A program made the position numbers and the translations under genes. The notes under the pieces were generated by a model that saw only the letters and a program-made list of their open reading frames with translations, did no database searches and was not told where the DNA came from. Source: Marinomonas arctica (GTDB lineage Bacteria; Pseudomonadota; Gammaproteobacteria; Pseudomonadales; Marinomonadaceae). Taken from it: a DNA stretch of 64,000 nt. Numbering within the stretch: position 1 is the stretch's first letter; each line of letters begins with the position of its first letter. Where the stretch lies: NCBI RefSeq assembly GCF_003259225.1, contig NZ_QHJF01000004.1, positions 107,289 to 171,288 of the forward strand, in the 5' to 3' direction. Below are positions 17,001 through 25,293 of this stretch, in pieces.

Positions 17001-18617
17001 ATGACAACCAATCTGAACTGGTGGAAAGGTGGGATTATTTATCAAATTTACCCACGTAGTTTTATGGATGCAAATGGCGATGGTGTGGGTGACTTGGCTG
17101 GTATCACCAGTAAGTTAGATTACGTCGCCTCACTGGGTGTGGATGCGATTTGGCTGTCGCCTATTTTTACCTCGCCCATGAAAGATTTTGGCTACGATGT
17201 ATCAGACTATCGAGATATCGATCCGATGTTTGGCTCGTTGGCAGACTTTAAAACTCTGATTGACCGATCCCATGAATTGGGTTTAAAAGTCATGATAGAC
17301 CAGGTGATCAGCCACTCGGCCGATGTGCATCCTTGGTTTGAAGAGAGTCGTCAAGATAAAACCAATCCTAAAGCCGATTGGTATGTATGGGCGGATCCAA
17401 AACCAGATGGCTCACCGCCAAATAACTGGTTATCTATCTTTGGTGGCAGTGCGTGGAAATGGGACAGCCGTCGTTTGCAATATTATTTGCATAACTTCCT
17501 GGAGTCTCAACCGGATTTTAATTTCCATAATCCAGACGTGCGTCAGGCGCACCTAGATAATATGCGTTTCTGGTTAGAGCTTGGTGTGGATGGTTTCCGT
17601 TTGGATACGGTGAACTTCTATTTCCATAGTGAAGGCTTGGAAGACAACCCACCTGTGCCAGTGGGTGAGCCAAAAACCATGGGCGCACCACACGATAATC
17701 CTTATACATATCAGCGCCACGTGTATGATTTGAGTCGCCCTGAAAACTTAGAGTTCTTGAAAGACATGCGTGCCATGATGGACGAGTTTCCAGGCAGTAC
17801 AACGGTAGGTGAAATTGGCGATGATTTCCCACTGAAACGCATGGCGGAATACACATCGGGTGGCGATAAGCTGCACATGGCGTACACCTTTGATTTTTTG
17901 AATAAACCTCATACGCCAGATTACATTCGTGATGTGTTAAAAAACATGCAGGAGATTGTCGGCGATGGTTGGCCGTGCTGGGCATTGTCGAATCACGATG
18001 TTGTTCGCTCGCGCACACGTTGGGGGGCCGACGAAGATCCAGAAGCTTACCCGCTGATTGCGTTGGCGCTGATTTTGTCCTTACGCGGCAGTGTGTGTTT
18101 GTATCAAGGCGAAGAATTGGGCTTACCTGAGGCTGATGTGCCGTTTGAACGCATTCAAGATCCTTACGGCATTCCACTGTGGCCTGTGTTTAAAGGTCGT
18201 GATGGCTGCCGTACGCCAATGGTGTGGGATAATTCGGAACAAGGTGGTTTTTCAACGGTAGAACCTTGGTTGCCTGTTGACGCTCACCATTTACCATTGA
18301 GTGTGGCGGAGCAGGAAGCCAATCCTGAGGCTTTGTTGCATAAGGTGCGTCAGCTGATTCATTGGCGTCAGCAACAGCCCGCTTTGGTCAACGGTGAGCT
18401 GTCTCAGCTGGATGTGGGTAACGCGCAATTAATTGGTTTGGTACGTGAATATCAAGGTACTCGTTTGCTCGTGGTACTTAATATGACGAGTGATACTCAG
18501 CAGGCGACTGTAAACAGTGGCTTGGTTGAAGTGGACGGGCATGGTTTCACGTCTACGTTAGAGGGACAAACATTGACTTTACCGGCTTATCAAGCGTTTT
18601 ACGCTAGGCTGTCTTAA
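17001..18617 (+). CDS. aglA: Alpha-glucosidase, glycoside hydrolase family 13 (AglA-like)
   Basis: A 538-residue cytoplasmic enzyme (no signal peptide) that would hydrolyse imported alpha-glucosides such as sucrose, trehalose or maltose to monosaccharides. ATG 17001 is preceded by GGAG; the frame extends 11 codons further without a better site. GH13 motifs in order: YQIYPRSFMDANGDGVGDL near the N-terminus, region I VMIDQVISHS (the usual N of DxVxNH is S here), region II DGFRLDTVN with the nucleophile Asp, region III TVGEIGDD with the acid/base Glu, and region IV ALSNHDVVRS with the transition-state Asp. It lies in the agl operon behind the ATPase. Confidence 0.92.
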   Translation: MTTNLNWWKGGIIYQIYPRSFMDANGDGVGDLAGITSKLDYVASLGVDAIWLSPIFTSPMKDFGYDVSDYRDIDPMFGSLADFKTLIDRSHELGLKVMIDQVISHSADVHPWFEESRQDKTNPKADWYVWADPKPDGSPPNNWLSIFGGSAWKWDSRRLQYYLHNFLESQPDFNFHNPDVRQAHLDNMRFWLELGVDGFRLDTVNFYFHSEGLEDNPPVPVGEPKTMGAPHDNPYTYQRHVYDLSRPENLEFLKDMRAMMDEFPGSTTVGEIGDDFPLKRMAEYTSGGDKLHMAYTFDFLNKPHTPDYIRDVLKNMQEIVGDGWPCWALSNHDVVRSRTRWGADEDPEAYPLIALALILSLRGSVCLYQGEELGLPEADVPFERIQDPYGIPLWPVFKGRDGCRTPMVWDNSEQGGFSTVEPWLPVDAHHLPLSVAEQEANPEALLHKVRQLIHWRQQQPALVNGELSQLDVGNAQLIGLVREYQGTRLLVVLNMTSDTQQATVNSGLVEVDGHGFTSTLEGQTLTLPAYQAFYARLS

Positions 18618-18650
18618 GCGTTATTGCACAATGTATTGAGCGTTGCTGTT

Positions 18651-18687
18651 AACAAGCCGATTTGCGTTTTGCGTAAATCGGCTTGTT
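18651..18687 (+). terminator. Hairpin after the alpha-glucosidase gene
   Basis: A 13-bp perfect stem, AACAAGCCGATTT with AAATCGGCTTGTT, and an 11-base loop. The T run (TGTTTTTTT) comes only about 10 bases later, so termination may be partial and the regulator gene downstream may still be read through. Confidence 0.65.
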
Positions 18688-18731
18688 CGTCAAGGCTGTT
18701 TTTTTGGTGAAGAGTGGTTAGAGTGGTTGGT

Positions 18732-19838
18732 ATGACAAAAAACATAAAAAAACTGACTTTAAAGGACGTCGCTGAGCGATTGGCAGTCTCCACAGCAACG
18801 ATTTCAAACGCGTTTAATCGGCCTGATCAATTATCGGCCAGCTTGCGTGAGAACATTTTGAGTGAATGCGAAAAAATGGGCTACTTTGGCCCGAACGCTG
18901 CCGCTCGCAGTTTGCGTACTGGTCGTACTGGAATCGTCGGCATTGTGTTGTCTGATGATCTTAGTTACAGCCTAACGGATCCTGTAGCCAATCAATTCTT
19001 AAAAGGCATGGCGGAAGTCTTTGAAGCCAACGAATACAACATGTTGTTGTTGTCCTCAGATCAAGTCGAGCAAGATGCGCAAAGTCGTATGCAGTCGTCT
19101 ATGGTGGATGGTTTTATTGTTTACGGTCATAAGCCTCAACAGTGTATTAACGCACCTTGGCTGATGCCAAATAAGAATATCATCACGGTGGACAGTTTTA
19201 TTCCGGGTACCACATCAGTCAACATAGAAAACCACAGTGGTGCTTATCGAATTGCTTGTCATGCTTTGCAGCATAAGCCGGACGCGGTGGCGATCTTGGG
19301 CTTGAGTTTGTTGGCGACCGATCGTGTGTGCCGGATACGTGAAGATGAGCTGTTCGATCGTGCGGCGTCTATTTCCATTCAGAGGTTGTATGGTTATTTT
19401 CAAGCGCTAGAAGAGCATCAGTTATCGGTTGCATCGGAACATATTTGGAATATCCCTGAGAACAATCATAAGTTAGCCTATCAGGCGGCGCGTGAAGCGT
19501 TAACCATGGCCAAGCGCCCTCAGTTATTGCTTTGCATGAGTGATTGTATTGCGATTGCCGCTGTGCAAGCGGCTTTGCATATGGGATTACGTGTGCCGGA
19601 AGATCTGCAAGTAGTGGGGTTTGATGGCATTGCAGAGGGTGGCAATATTCATCCTTCGATCACGACCATTCACCAGCAAACGGTTGAAAAAGGCCGTGTT
19701 GCCGCCGAGGTTTTTTTAGGTCTTAGGGAAGCGAAGGACGTGGTGTTAGAAACGGAACTTGTGGTTCGCGAAAGTTGTCCTTCTATTGCTGAGTCCAAGT
19801 GCATTGACACTGAACACGCCCATTCTGTTTTGGCGTGA
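18732..19838 (+). CDS. LacI-family transcriptional regulator, probable agl repressor
   Basis: A DNA-binding regulator of about 369 residues. An N-terminal LacI helix-turn-helix (LTLKDVAERLAVSTATISNAF, hinge region RTGRTGIVGIVL) is followed by a periplasmic-binding-protein-like ligand domain. ATG 18732 is the likely start, although a GTG six codons earlier is possible; neither has a strong ribosome site. It closes the agl cluster, as aglR does elsewhere in the cluster in rhizobia. The effector is probably an alpha-glucoside or its product (inference). I found no matching operator upstream of the agl operon by eye. Confidence 0.85.
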   Translation: MTKNIKKLTLKDVAERLAVSTATISNAFNRPDQLSASLRENILSECEKMGYFGPNAAARSLRTGRTGIVGIVLSDDLSYSLTDPVANQFLKGMAEVFEANEYNMLLLSSDQVEQDAQSRMQSSMVDGFIVYGHKPQQCINAPWLMPNKNIITVDSFIPGTTSVNIENHSGAYRIACHALQHKPDAVAILGLSLLATDRVCRIREDELFDRAASISIQRLYGYFQALEEHQLSVASEHIWNIPENNHKLAYQAAREALTMAKRPQLLLCMSDCIAIAAVQAALHMGLRVPEDLQVVGFDGIAEGGNIHPSITTIHQQTVEKGRVAAEVFLGLREAKDVVLETELVVRESCPSIAESKCIDTEHAHSVLA

Positions 19839-19861
19839 TTGTTATCTACAAATGGTCATTA

Positions 19862-20575
19862 TCACAGCCAATAATTGGCGATATCGGCTGTTGGGTCCAT
19901 GTGATGGGCAATTTGTGCTTGCAGTAATTCCGCCGACGATAAAGCATCAGTGAGTGCATGATGTGCTTTATAGCGAGGTAATTTATAGCGCTGACGACAA
20001 GCGTCTAAGCGCAACGAAGGTTGTCTGCCAAAGCGCTTCCACCATGGCTTGTAAATAATGTGGCGCTCAATATCCATGGTATCCAGTACGGGAAAATACA
20101 ATGGGAAGCCATAGATTTTCATCGAGGCTTCTAGTAGAAACTGACGCTCAATCGCCACGCAATGAACAACGATTACTTGGCCTGTTAGTGCGGCTAAAAT
20201 CTGGTCTAAAATCGCTTCAAGTGGCGGTGCTTCCGCCAATTCGGAATGAGTGATTTCGTGAATAGTGACCGATTCTGCATTCAATGAACGTTCGGGTTTT
20301 GCCATCCAATATTGAGCACCCTGACAACGGATGATTTTGTTACTGAGTGGAATGACACCAAGGCTGATGATTTCATCCTCTTTTGGATCTAGCCCGGTGG
20401 TCTCTAGATCTAATGCCAATAAGGGCGTATCTTGCAGCGAGGTTTGTGGCGTAATCATCCCCGCTTGATAGTAGCGTTTCAGTGGTCCTTCGGGGGCTTC
20501 TTCCGCCCATTGGGCAAACATGGCTTGCCAGTCTTGTTTTTCTTCTTTTGTTTTGGCTTTCAGTAATTTACTCAT
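19862..20575 (-). CDS. DnaQ-like 3'-5' exonuclease (DEDDh)
   Basis: A 237-residue exonuclease-fold protein. ATG 20575 lies one base after the stop of the upstream gene (TAA-A-ATG), so the two are translationally coupled; the longer frame to 20665 merely runs inside that gene. The catalytic motifs are ALDLETTGLD (Exo I, DxE), a central Asp region, and HHALTDALSSAEL (Exo III, HxxxxD). That is the DEDDh class of DNA polymerase III epsilon and RNase T. Pairing with a cNMP/CBS/DUF294 protein is a recurrent gene pair in gammaproteobacteria. Its nucleic-acid substrate is not known to me. Confidence 0.82.
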   Translation of the reverse strand: MSKLLKAKTKEEKQDWQAMFAQWAEEAPEGPLKRYYQAGMITPQTSLQDTPLLALDLETTGLDPKEDEIISLGVIPLSNKIIRCQGAQYWMAKPERSLNAESVTIHEITHSELAEAPPLEAILDQILAALTGQVIVVHCVAIERQFLLEASMKIYGFPLYFPVLDTMDIERHIIYKPWWKRFGRQPSLRLDACRQRYKLPRYKAHHALTDALSSAELLQAQIAHHMDPTADIANYWL

Positions 20576-20576
20576 T

Positions 20577-22433
20577 TTAGCTGCGTTTCCCAGCGTAGCG
20601 AAATTTAATAAACTCTTGTTGTCCTGACACAATGTGAAACGCATCCCGTAAATGGCGTTTTTCAAAGGAAGATAGGTTCTCGGGATTAACGTGATTATTG
20701 GGTTCTTCGCCTGCTTCTATTTGCTCTTTTTGGTGTCGAATGCGCACCATGCCAATCATCTCTAAGGCCAGTGCTAGATCTTTGGCTCGGCCATCTGGTA
20801 GCAAGCCGGCGGCCTCTATATCTTCGATACGCTCTAAGGTGTTGAGTTTGTCGCTACCGCAGGCGAGAGCGTGTACCCTCACAATGTCTATGATGGGGGC
20901 AATGCCTCTTTCTTTTAGGTTAAAAGTACGCGATTGCGTGCCTTCACCGTCCAGAACGAATTGTCTAAAGAAACCTAACGGTGGTTTACGTTGATTGGCG
21001 TTTCTGGCCATAAAGGTCAAAAAGCCAGAATGTTGTTGTGCTTCACGGCGTATATGTTGATTGAGTTGCAAGGCAAGTGTTTTATCGCCATAAACGCCAC
21101 GCAAATCAAAAAAGATAGACAGACGTAACAGCGCTTCGGCCTTGGGCTTTTGAATCCATTCACTGAAGTTTTCTTTCCACACACTCAATGGCTGACGCCA
21201 ACGAGGGTTGGATGCCATGATGTCGCCAGAGCATAAGTCATAACCGCATTTATCTAGATTATTACAAACCCAATCTGTCAGTGCTTCAAAATACTCGCCA
21301 TGCAGTTTTTTATTATATTTGTCACTTAAAATCAGCGCATTGTCTTGATCGGTTTTGATGGTTTGCTCTTCTCTCGCTTGTGAGCCAAGCGCGATAAAGC
21401 AATAGGGGATAGGGGGTGGACCAAATTTTTCCTCTCCGAGTTGCAGCAATCGTTTTACAAAGGCGGTGCCTATGTGTGACATAGCGTTGCCAATCATTTG
21501 TGTATTGGCATCGGCTACAACCAGATGGGTAAAAGTATGTGTCATCTTGCGACTGATACTTTTTAAGCCCTCAATACTGGTTTGCTTATAAATGTCGCTG
21601 ATGAGATAAATGCTGCCATGACTTTCTTTTTGAATGATATCGCCTGTGCTTACTACCCCAATAGGACGACCATTTTTCACCACCGGAATATGATGAACGT
21701 TACGTTCCATCATTTTTAGCACGGCTTCGGCGGCATAATCTCCGCTGTCCATAACGATAGGGTGACGGGTCATGATGTCTGCAATTGGCGTATCGTAGGC
21801 AAGGCCTTTAGCAACCGCTCGAGTGCGTAAGTCTTGATCGGTAACAATGCCGATAAGTTCGTCAAATTCCGTAATCAATAAACTGGACACTCGATGCTCC
21901 GCCATGATTTGCGCAGCCACCCGGATGTTTGAGCTGGCGTCTGTGCTAATAGGAGGGCGTCTTAGTAAGCTAACAACAGGGCAAGTCATTAGCGATACGT
22001 CTGAGCTTTGCGAATCCATGGCGACGCGCAGCCGTACCTCTCGGGCTAACTGAAAGAAATCAGAAAATGTGTCGTTCTCTTCGTACAGCTTAAGGAACCA
22101 GCGGGCAGGAATGCGATACAACAAGCTGTCTTCAATAGTGCGCATTGACTGTGATGACTTGCCGCCGCGCAACAGAGAAAAATAGCCAAAGAGTTCGCCT
22201 TCATTCATACGTCGAATTAACTTGTTCTCTTTGCTCAGTACCTCTATCGCCCCACTACGGATAAAGAAAAGCGTATTGTTCAGTGCGCTTGGGGCGATGA
22301 CCCACTCGCCAGCACGAACGTACTGTATCTCTATTTCTTTCACCATATCATTGAGTTGTGTATCATCGGCAATCTCATTGAATGGGGCGTGTTGGCAAAG
22401 TGCCTCGAGTATTTCTGTTAATTCGACGTCCAT
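20577..22433 (-). CDS. cNMP-binding, CBS-pair and DUF294 nucleotidyltransferase-like protein
   Basis: A 618-residue soluble signalling protein. A cyclic-nucleotide-binding fold (about residues 10-135; RMNEGELFGYFSLLRGG is the phosphate-loop area) is followed by two CBS repeats (about 160-285: GIVTDQDLRTRAVAKG and GVVSTGDIIQ). Next is a GlnD-like nucleotidyltransferase domain (about 310-450: GSQAREEQTIKTDQDNALIL, with Gly-Ser and paired Asp) and a helical DUF294 C-terminal domain. The arrangement suggests a nucleotide-sensing transferase, but the target is unknown. It overlaps functionally with the exonuclease encoded one base downstream. The gene is led by its own start at 22433, 28 bases beyond the mneA stop codon. 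Confidence 0.85.
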   Translation of the reverse strand: MDVELTEILEALCQHAPFNEIADDTQLNDMVKEIEIQYVRAGEWVIAPSALNNTLFFIRSGAIEVLSKENKLIRRMNEGELFGYFSLLRGGKSSQSMRTIEDSLLYRIPARWFLKLYEENDTFSDFFQLAREVRLRVAMDSQSSDVSLMTCPVVSLLRRPPISTDASSNIRVAAQIMAEHRVSSLLITEFDELIGIVTDQDLRTRAVAKGLAYDTPIADIMTRHPIVMDSGDYAAEAVLKMMERNVHHIPVVKNGRPIGVVSTGDIIQKESHGSIYLISDIYKQTSIEGLKSISRKMTHTFTHLVVADANTQMIGNAMSHIGTAFVKRLLQLGEEKFGPPPIPYCFIALGSQAREEQTIKTDQDNALILSDKYNKKLHGEYFEALTDWVCNNLDKCGYDLCSGDIMASNPRWRQPLSVWKENFSEWIQKPKAEALLRLSIFFDLRGVYGDKTLALQLNQHIRREAQQHSGFLTFMARNANQRKPPLGFFRQFVLDGEGTQSRTFNLKERGIAPIIDIVRVHALACGSDKLNTLERIEDIEAAGLLPDGRAKDLALALEMIGMVRIRHQKEQIEAGEEPNNHVNPENLSSFEKRHLRDAFHIVSGQQEFIKFRYAGKRS

Positions 22434-22461
22434 CGTACCCTTCCCGTTTAGTAGAACTGAT

Positions 22462-23028
22462 TTATGACAGTAGTGGCGATGCTATGGTCACTATTCCCAT
22501 AATAAGAAAAAGCAAGCAAGCCAATTGACGAGTGCGGTCCGCGTTAATTTTATCCATAATCCAACGTCCTGCAAAAACAACAGGCACGTTCGCCAGCATC
22601 ATTCCTACTGTTGAGCCAATTAAGACCATCCAAACACTGCCGTAGTGAGCACCCAATAGAACCGTAGCAATTTGAGTCTTGTCACCGATTTCCGCTAAGA
22701 AAAACAACACAAAGGTTGCGCCAAATGCGCCATATTTAAGGACTTGGCTGTCTTCGCTGTCGTCTTTATCAGGAATTAATAACCAGAGCCCAACAGCAAT
22801 GAAGCTTAGACCAACAATCCAGCTAATAGCACTTTCTGGAATCCACTGAGCAATTTCAACACCTAGCCAAGCAGACAAGGCATGATTGAGCAATGTGGCC
22901 GCCAGAATACCGAGAACAATTGACATTTTAGAGGCGAAACGTGTTGCAAGGAATAAAGCCAAAAGTTGCGTTTTATCACCCATTTCAGCAAGGGCAACAG
23001 TAGAGATAGAAGTGAGTAATGCTTCCAT
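22462..23028 (-). CDS. mneA: Manganese exporter, UPF0016/GDT1 family (MneA-like)
   Basis: A 188-residue inner-membrane protein of two homologous halves of three helices each. Each half carries the family motif: EMGDKTQL (about residues 15-22) and EIGDKTQI (about 111-118), the acidic/polar residues that conduct the cation. This family exports Mn2+ in bacteria (Vibrio MneA) and Mn2+/Ca2+ in eukaryotes. A yybP-ykoY-type Mn2+ riboswitch lies directly upstream, which strongly supports the Mn2+ assignment. The ribosome site AGGA lies 10 bases before ATG 23028 and is adjacent to a stem that could hide it. Confidence 0.9.
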   Translation of the reverse strand: MEALLTSISTVALAEMGDKTQLLALFLATRFASKMSIVLGILAATLLNHALSAWLGVEIAQWIPESAISWIVGLSFIAVGLWLLIPDKDDSEDSQVLKYGAFGATFVLFFLAEIGDKTQIATVLLGAHYGSVWMVLIGSTVGMMLANVPVVFAGRWIMDKINADRTRQLACLLFLIMGIVTIASPLLS

Positions 23029-23039
23029 TTATGATAGGT

Positions 23040-23235
23040 CCTAGGTGGGCAATAAAACAAAAGACAATAAACTCGTGCCCACCTGAGCCAAGTTATTGTC
23101 TTAAGTCTCATCAATCCCGTCAATCCGATCAGGACTTCTTTGCCACGAGCTTGAGGCTCAATTATGTTGACAAAGAATCTTTGCAGCACACATTAGTATG
23201 TAGGCTGTGCAAAGAAGATTACTCCCCTAAGAGAA
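23040..23235 (-). promoter_or_regulatory. yybP-ykoY-type Mn2+ riboswitch with terminator platform
   Basis: Read on the minus strand. The hallmark GGGGAGTA is at 23227-23220, followed by a stem pair (CTTTGCA...TGCAAAG), GTCAACATA, a second stem and GATGAGACTT. A P1 closing helix can form between TCTTA (23232-23228) and TAAGA (23103-23099). The TAAGA strand overlaps a 10-bp terminator-like stem, AAGACAATAA / TTATTGTCTT (23102-23093 with 23070-23061), which is followed by TTGTTTT. An alternative 8-bp stem AGGTGGGC / GCCCACCT (23084-23077 with 23050-23043) uses the loop of that terminator and ends just before the ribosome site. The motif match is from memory of the family; the platform is read directly. 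Confidence 0.8.
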
Positions 23236-23255
23236 CGCGCATAGTAAAGTATTTA

Positions 23256-23302
23256 TAAAAACAACACAACGCGAACGATCTATATTATTCGCGTTGTGTT
23301 GT
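23256..23302 (-). terminator. Intrinsic terminator after the BCCT transporter
   Basis: A perfect 15-bp stem (ACAACACAACGCGAA at 23261-23275 with its complement at 23288-23302) with a 12-base loop. On the minus strand it is followed by TTTTT (23260-23256). It separates the transporter transcript from the riboswitch-controlled gene. Confidence 0.9.
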
Positions 23303-23307
23303 CACGG

Positions 23308-24891
23308 TTATTTATAAAGGTGCATATCGCTGTGCAAGCCTTTCCACAAACTCACACACATAATCAACATGAGTACAGTGAAAGGTAAGCCTATAGTAAT
23401 AGCGGCTGCCTGAATGGCACCAAGTGCTTCAGAGCCACCACCTACTAGTAATGCAATGGCGATGATACCTTCAAGAACGGCCCAGAAAACACGTTGGATC
23501 ATAGGCGCGTCGGTTTTACCGCCAGCGGTAATTCCATCAATGACCAAAGAGCCAGAGTCTGAAGACGTGACAAAGAAGACCAATACCAGAATGATGCCAA
23601 CAAAAGAAATCAGCCCGGTTAACGGTAGGTTTGCAAACATCTGGAACATGGCTAATGACGAATCACCAATGCCGTCGGCTAATGCACCAATACCGTTGGC
23701 TGATTGGTCTAGAGCAGAACCACCAAAAATAGACATCCACACAAGAGAAACCACAGTTGGTACCAAGAGAACGGCAACTAGGAACTCACGAACAGTACGA
23801 CCACGAGAAACACGTGCGATAAACATGCCGACAAATGGTGACCAGGAAATCCACCAAGCCCAATAGAATACAGTCCAACCATGGTAAAAGGTTGTGTCAT
23901 CACGACCAATCCAGTTACTCAAAGGAATGATGTTTTCAACATAGCTCAAAAAGTAAGAACCCATAGCGGCAAAGATAGCGCCAGTATTACCAACGATGAC
24001 AATGAAAATGGCCAGTACTGCAGCGATAATCATGTTGATATTGGATAACAGTTTCACCCCTCCTTCAAGACCACGTGCTACTGAAATAATAGCCACCGCG
24101 GTAACACCACAGATCACAAGGATTTGTGTTGTTAACGTGTTAGGGATATCGAATAGGAAGTTGAGGCCACCTGCGGCTTGTAGTGCGCCAAAACCAAGTG
24201 AGGTTGCTAAACCAAAAATCGTCGCAATCACGGAAATTACATCGATTACATGGCCAATAACCCCCCATACTTTTTCACCAAATAATGGGTAAAAAGCAGA
24301 GCGGATTGTCAGAGGTAAGCCTTTGTTGTATGCGAAAAACGCTAAAGATAACCCCACGACGGCGTAAATAGCCCATGGGTGAAGGCCCCAATGGAACATG
24401 GTGGCGCCCATGGCAAGATCGCGTGCTTCTGGGGTGTTTGCCGCCACATCAAATGGCGTACCGTACCACGCTGTATAGTAACCGACAGGCTCAGCCACAC
24501 TCCAAAACATCAGACCGATACCCATGCCAGCTGCGAACAGCATTGAAAACCAAGTAATGGTTGAGTGTTCTGCGCTTGCTTCTGTGCCACCTAAACGAAT
24601 CTTACCCAAAGGTAATGCAATCAAAATCAAGCAGAAGAGTACGAAAATATTCCCTGCGACCATAAAGAACCAATCAAAGTTATCGATTGACCAGTTTTTG
24701 GCGCCCGATAAAACGGCACTGGCATCCGCTGGGAAAAGAATACTGCCAATAATGAATGCGAAAATGATCAAAGCGCTGGTGCTAAACACAGGGTTAAGTA
24801 CATCTAGGCCAAGAAACTGAATGTTATCTTGTCCTACTTTGTACGATGTGTTGTATTCTGCCCGACCACTGTCAGGTACTTTATTACTCAT
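23308..24891 (-). CDS. BCCT-family transporter (betaine/choline/carnitine type)
   Basis: An integral membrane transporter of about 527 residues with 12 predicted helices. It has the BCCT signatures GMGIGLMFWSVAEPVGYY (about 125-142) and the Trp-rich YWAWWISWSPFVGMFIARVSRGR (about 340-362). The second of two in-frame ATGs (24891) is 7 bases after AGGAG and is preferred. The WAWWISW box lines the substrate cage for quaternary amines. The substrate is most likely glycine betaine or a related osmolyte (DMSP and choline are alternatives), and transport is probably Na+-coupled, as usual in marine bacteria; this is inference. It is transcribed alone. Confidence 0.9.
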   Translation of the reverse strand: MSNKVPDSGRAEYNTSYKVGQDNIQFLGLDVLNPVFSTSALIIFAFIIGSILFPADASAVLSGAKNWSIDNFDWFFMVAGNIFVLFCLILIALPLGKIRLGGTEASAEHSTITWFSMLFAAGMGIGLMFWSVAEPVGYYTAWYGTPFDVAANTPEARDLAMGATMFHWGLHPWAIYAVVGLSLAFFAYNKGLPLTIRSAFYPLFGEKVWGVIGHVIDVISVIATIFGLATSLGFGALQAAGGLNFLFDIPNTLTTQILVICGVTAVAIISVARGLEGGVKLLSNINMIIAAVLAIFIVIVGNTGAIFAAMGSYFLSYVENIIPLSNWIGRDDTTFYHGWTVFYWAWWISWSPFVGMFIARVSRGRTVREFLVAVLLVPTVVSLVWMSIFGGSALDQSANGIGALADGIGDSSLAMFQMFANLPLTGLISFVGIILVLVFFVTSSDSGSLVIDGITAGGKTDAPMIQRVFWAVLEGIIAIALLVGGGSEALGAIQAAAITIGLPFTVLMLIMCVSLWKGLHSDMHLYK

Positions 24892-25293
24892 AAACATTCT
24901 CCTGAATTAGTGGAACTCTTTCTAATCTTTTTAAACGAAAATCAACATGAGTGTTTTTTATACAATCTCGTTAGTTCACACTAAAAGAATTCTCATTATC
25001 AGATTGTTCTTAATGCGACGTATTTTGTCCTATTTTCACAATGTATGCATAATCTTTGGCCAGTTATCAGTTGTTTTTGAATCGATCGAGGCGGCGGATT
25101 AATGTGTCAAAATAGCGTTATTTTTCGTTTAAAAAGACAAATGTATTAGAAATATCCACACTACGGTGTGTTTCCAATGAAGCGAAAAAAGGCCATCGAG
25201 GATGGCCTTTTTCAATTTTTAACCTAACAAGAATTGCATCAATTTAGTTAGATGTCAAATTATAGTAAATAAAGTGGTCCTGTTGGACTATCT
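24892..25293 (-). other. Intergenic region: BCCT promoter and hemW terminator
   Basis: About 400 bases without a gene. A bidirectional terminator for the hemW operon lies at 25184-25213: stem AAAAAGGCCATC / GATGGCCTTTTT with loop GAG and A/T tracts on both sides. The rest is AT-rich (24900-25170) and should carry the BCCT gene's promoter. I see no clear -35/-10 pair and no structured leader. Confidence 0.6.

Noticed and set aside
17518..18177. Open frame of 219 codons antisense to the alpha-glucosidase gene
   Set aside because: It lies wholly inside a well-supported GH13 gene, has low-complexity His/Pro/Arg composition typical of antisense shadows and no ribosome site.
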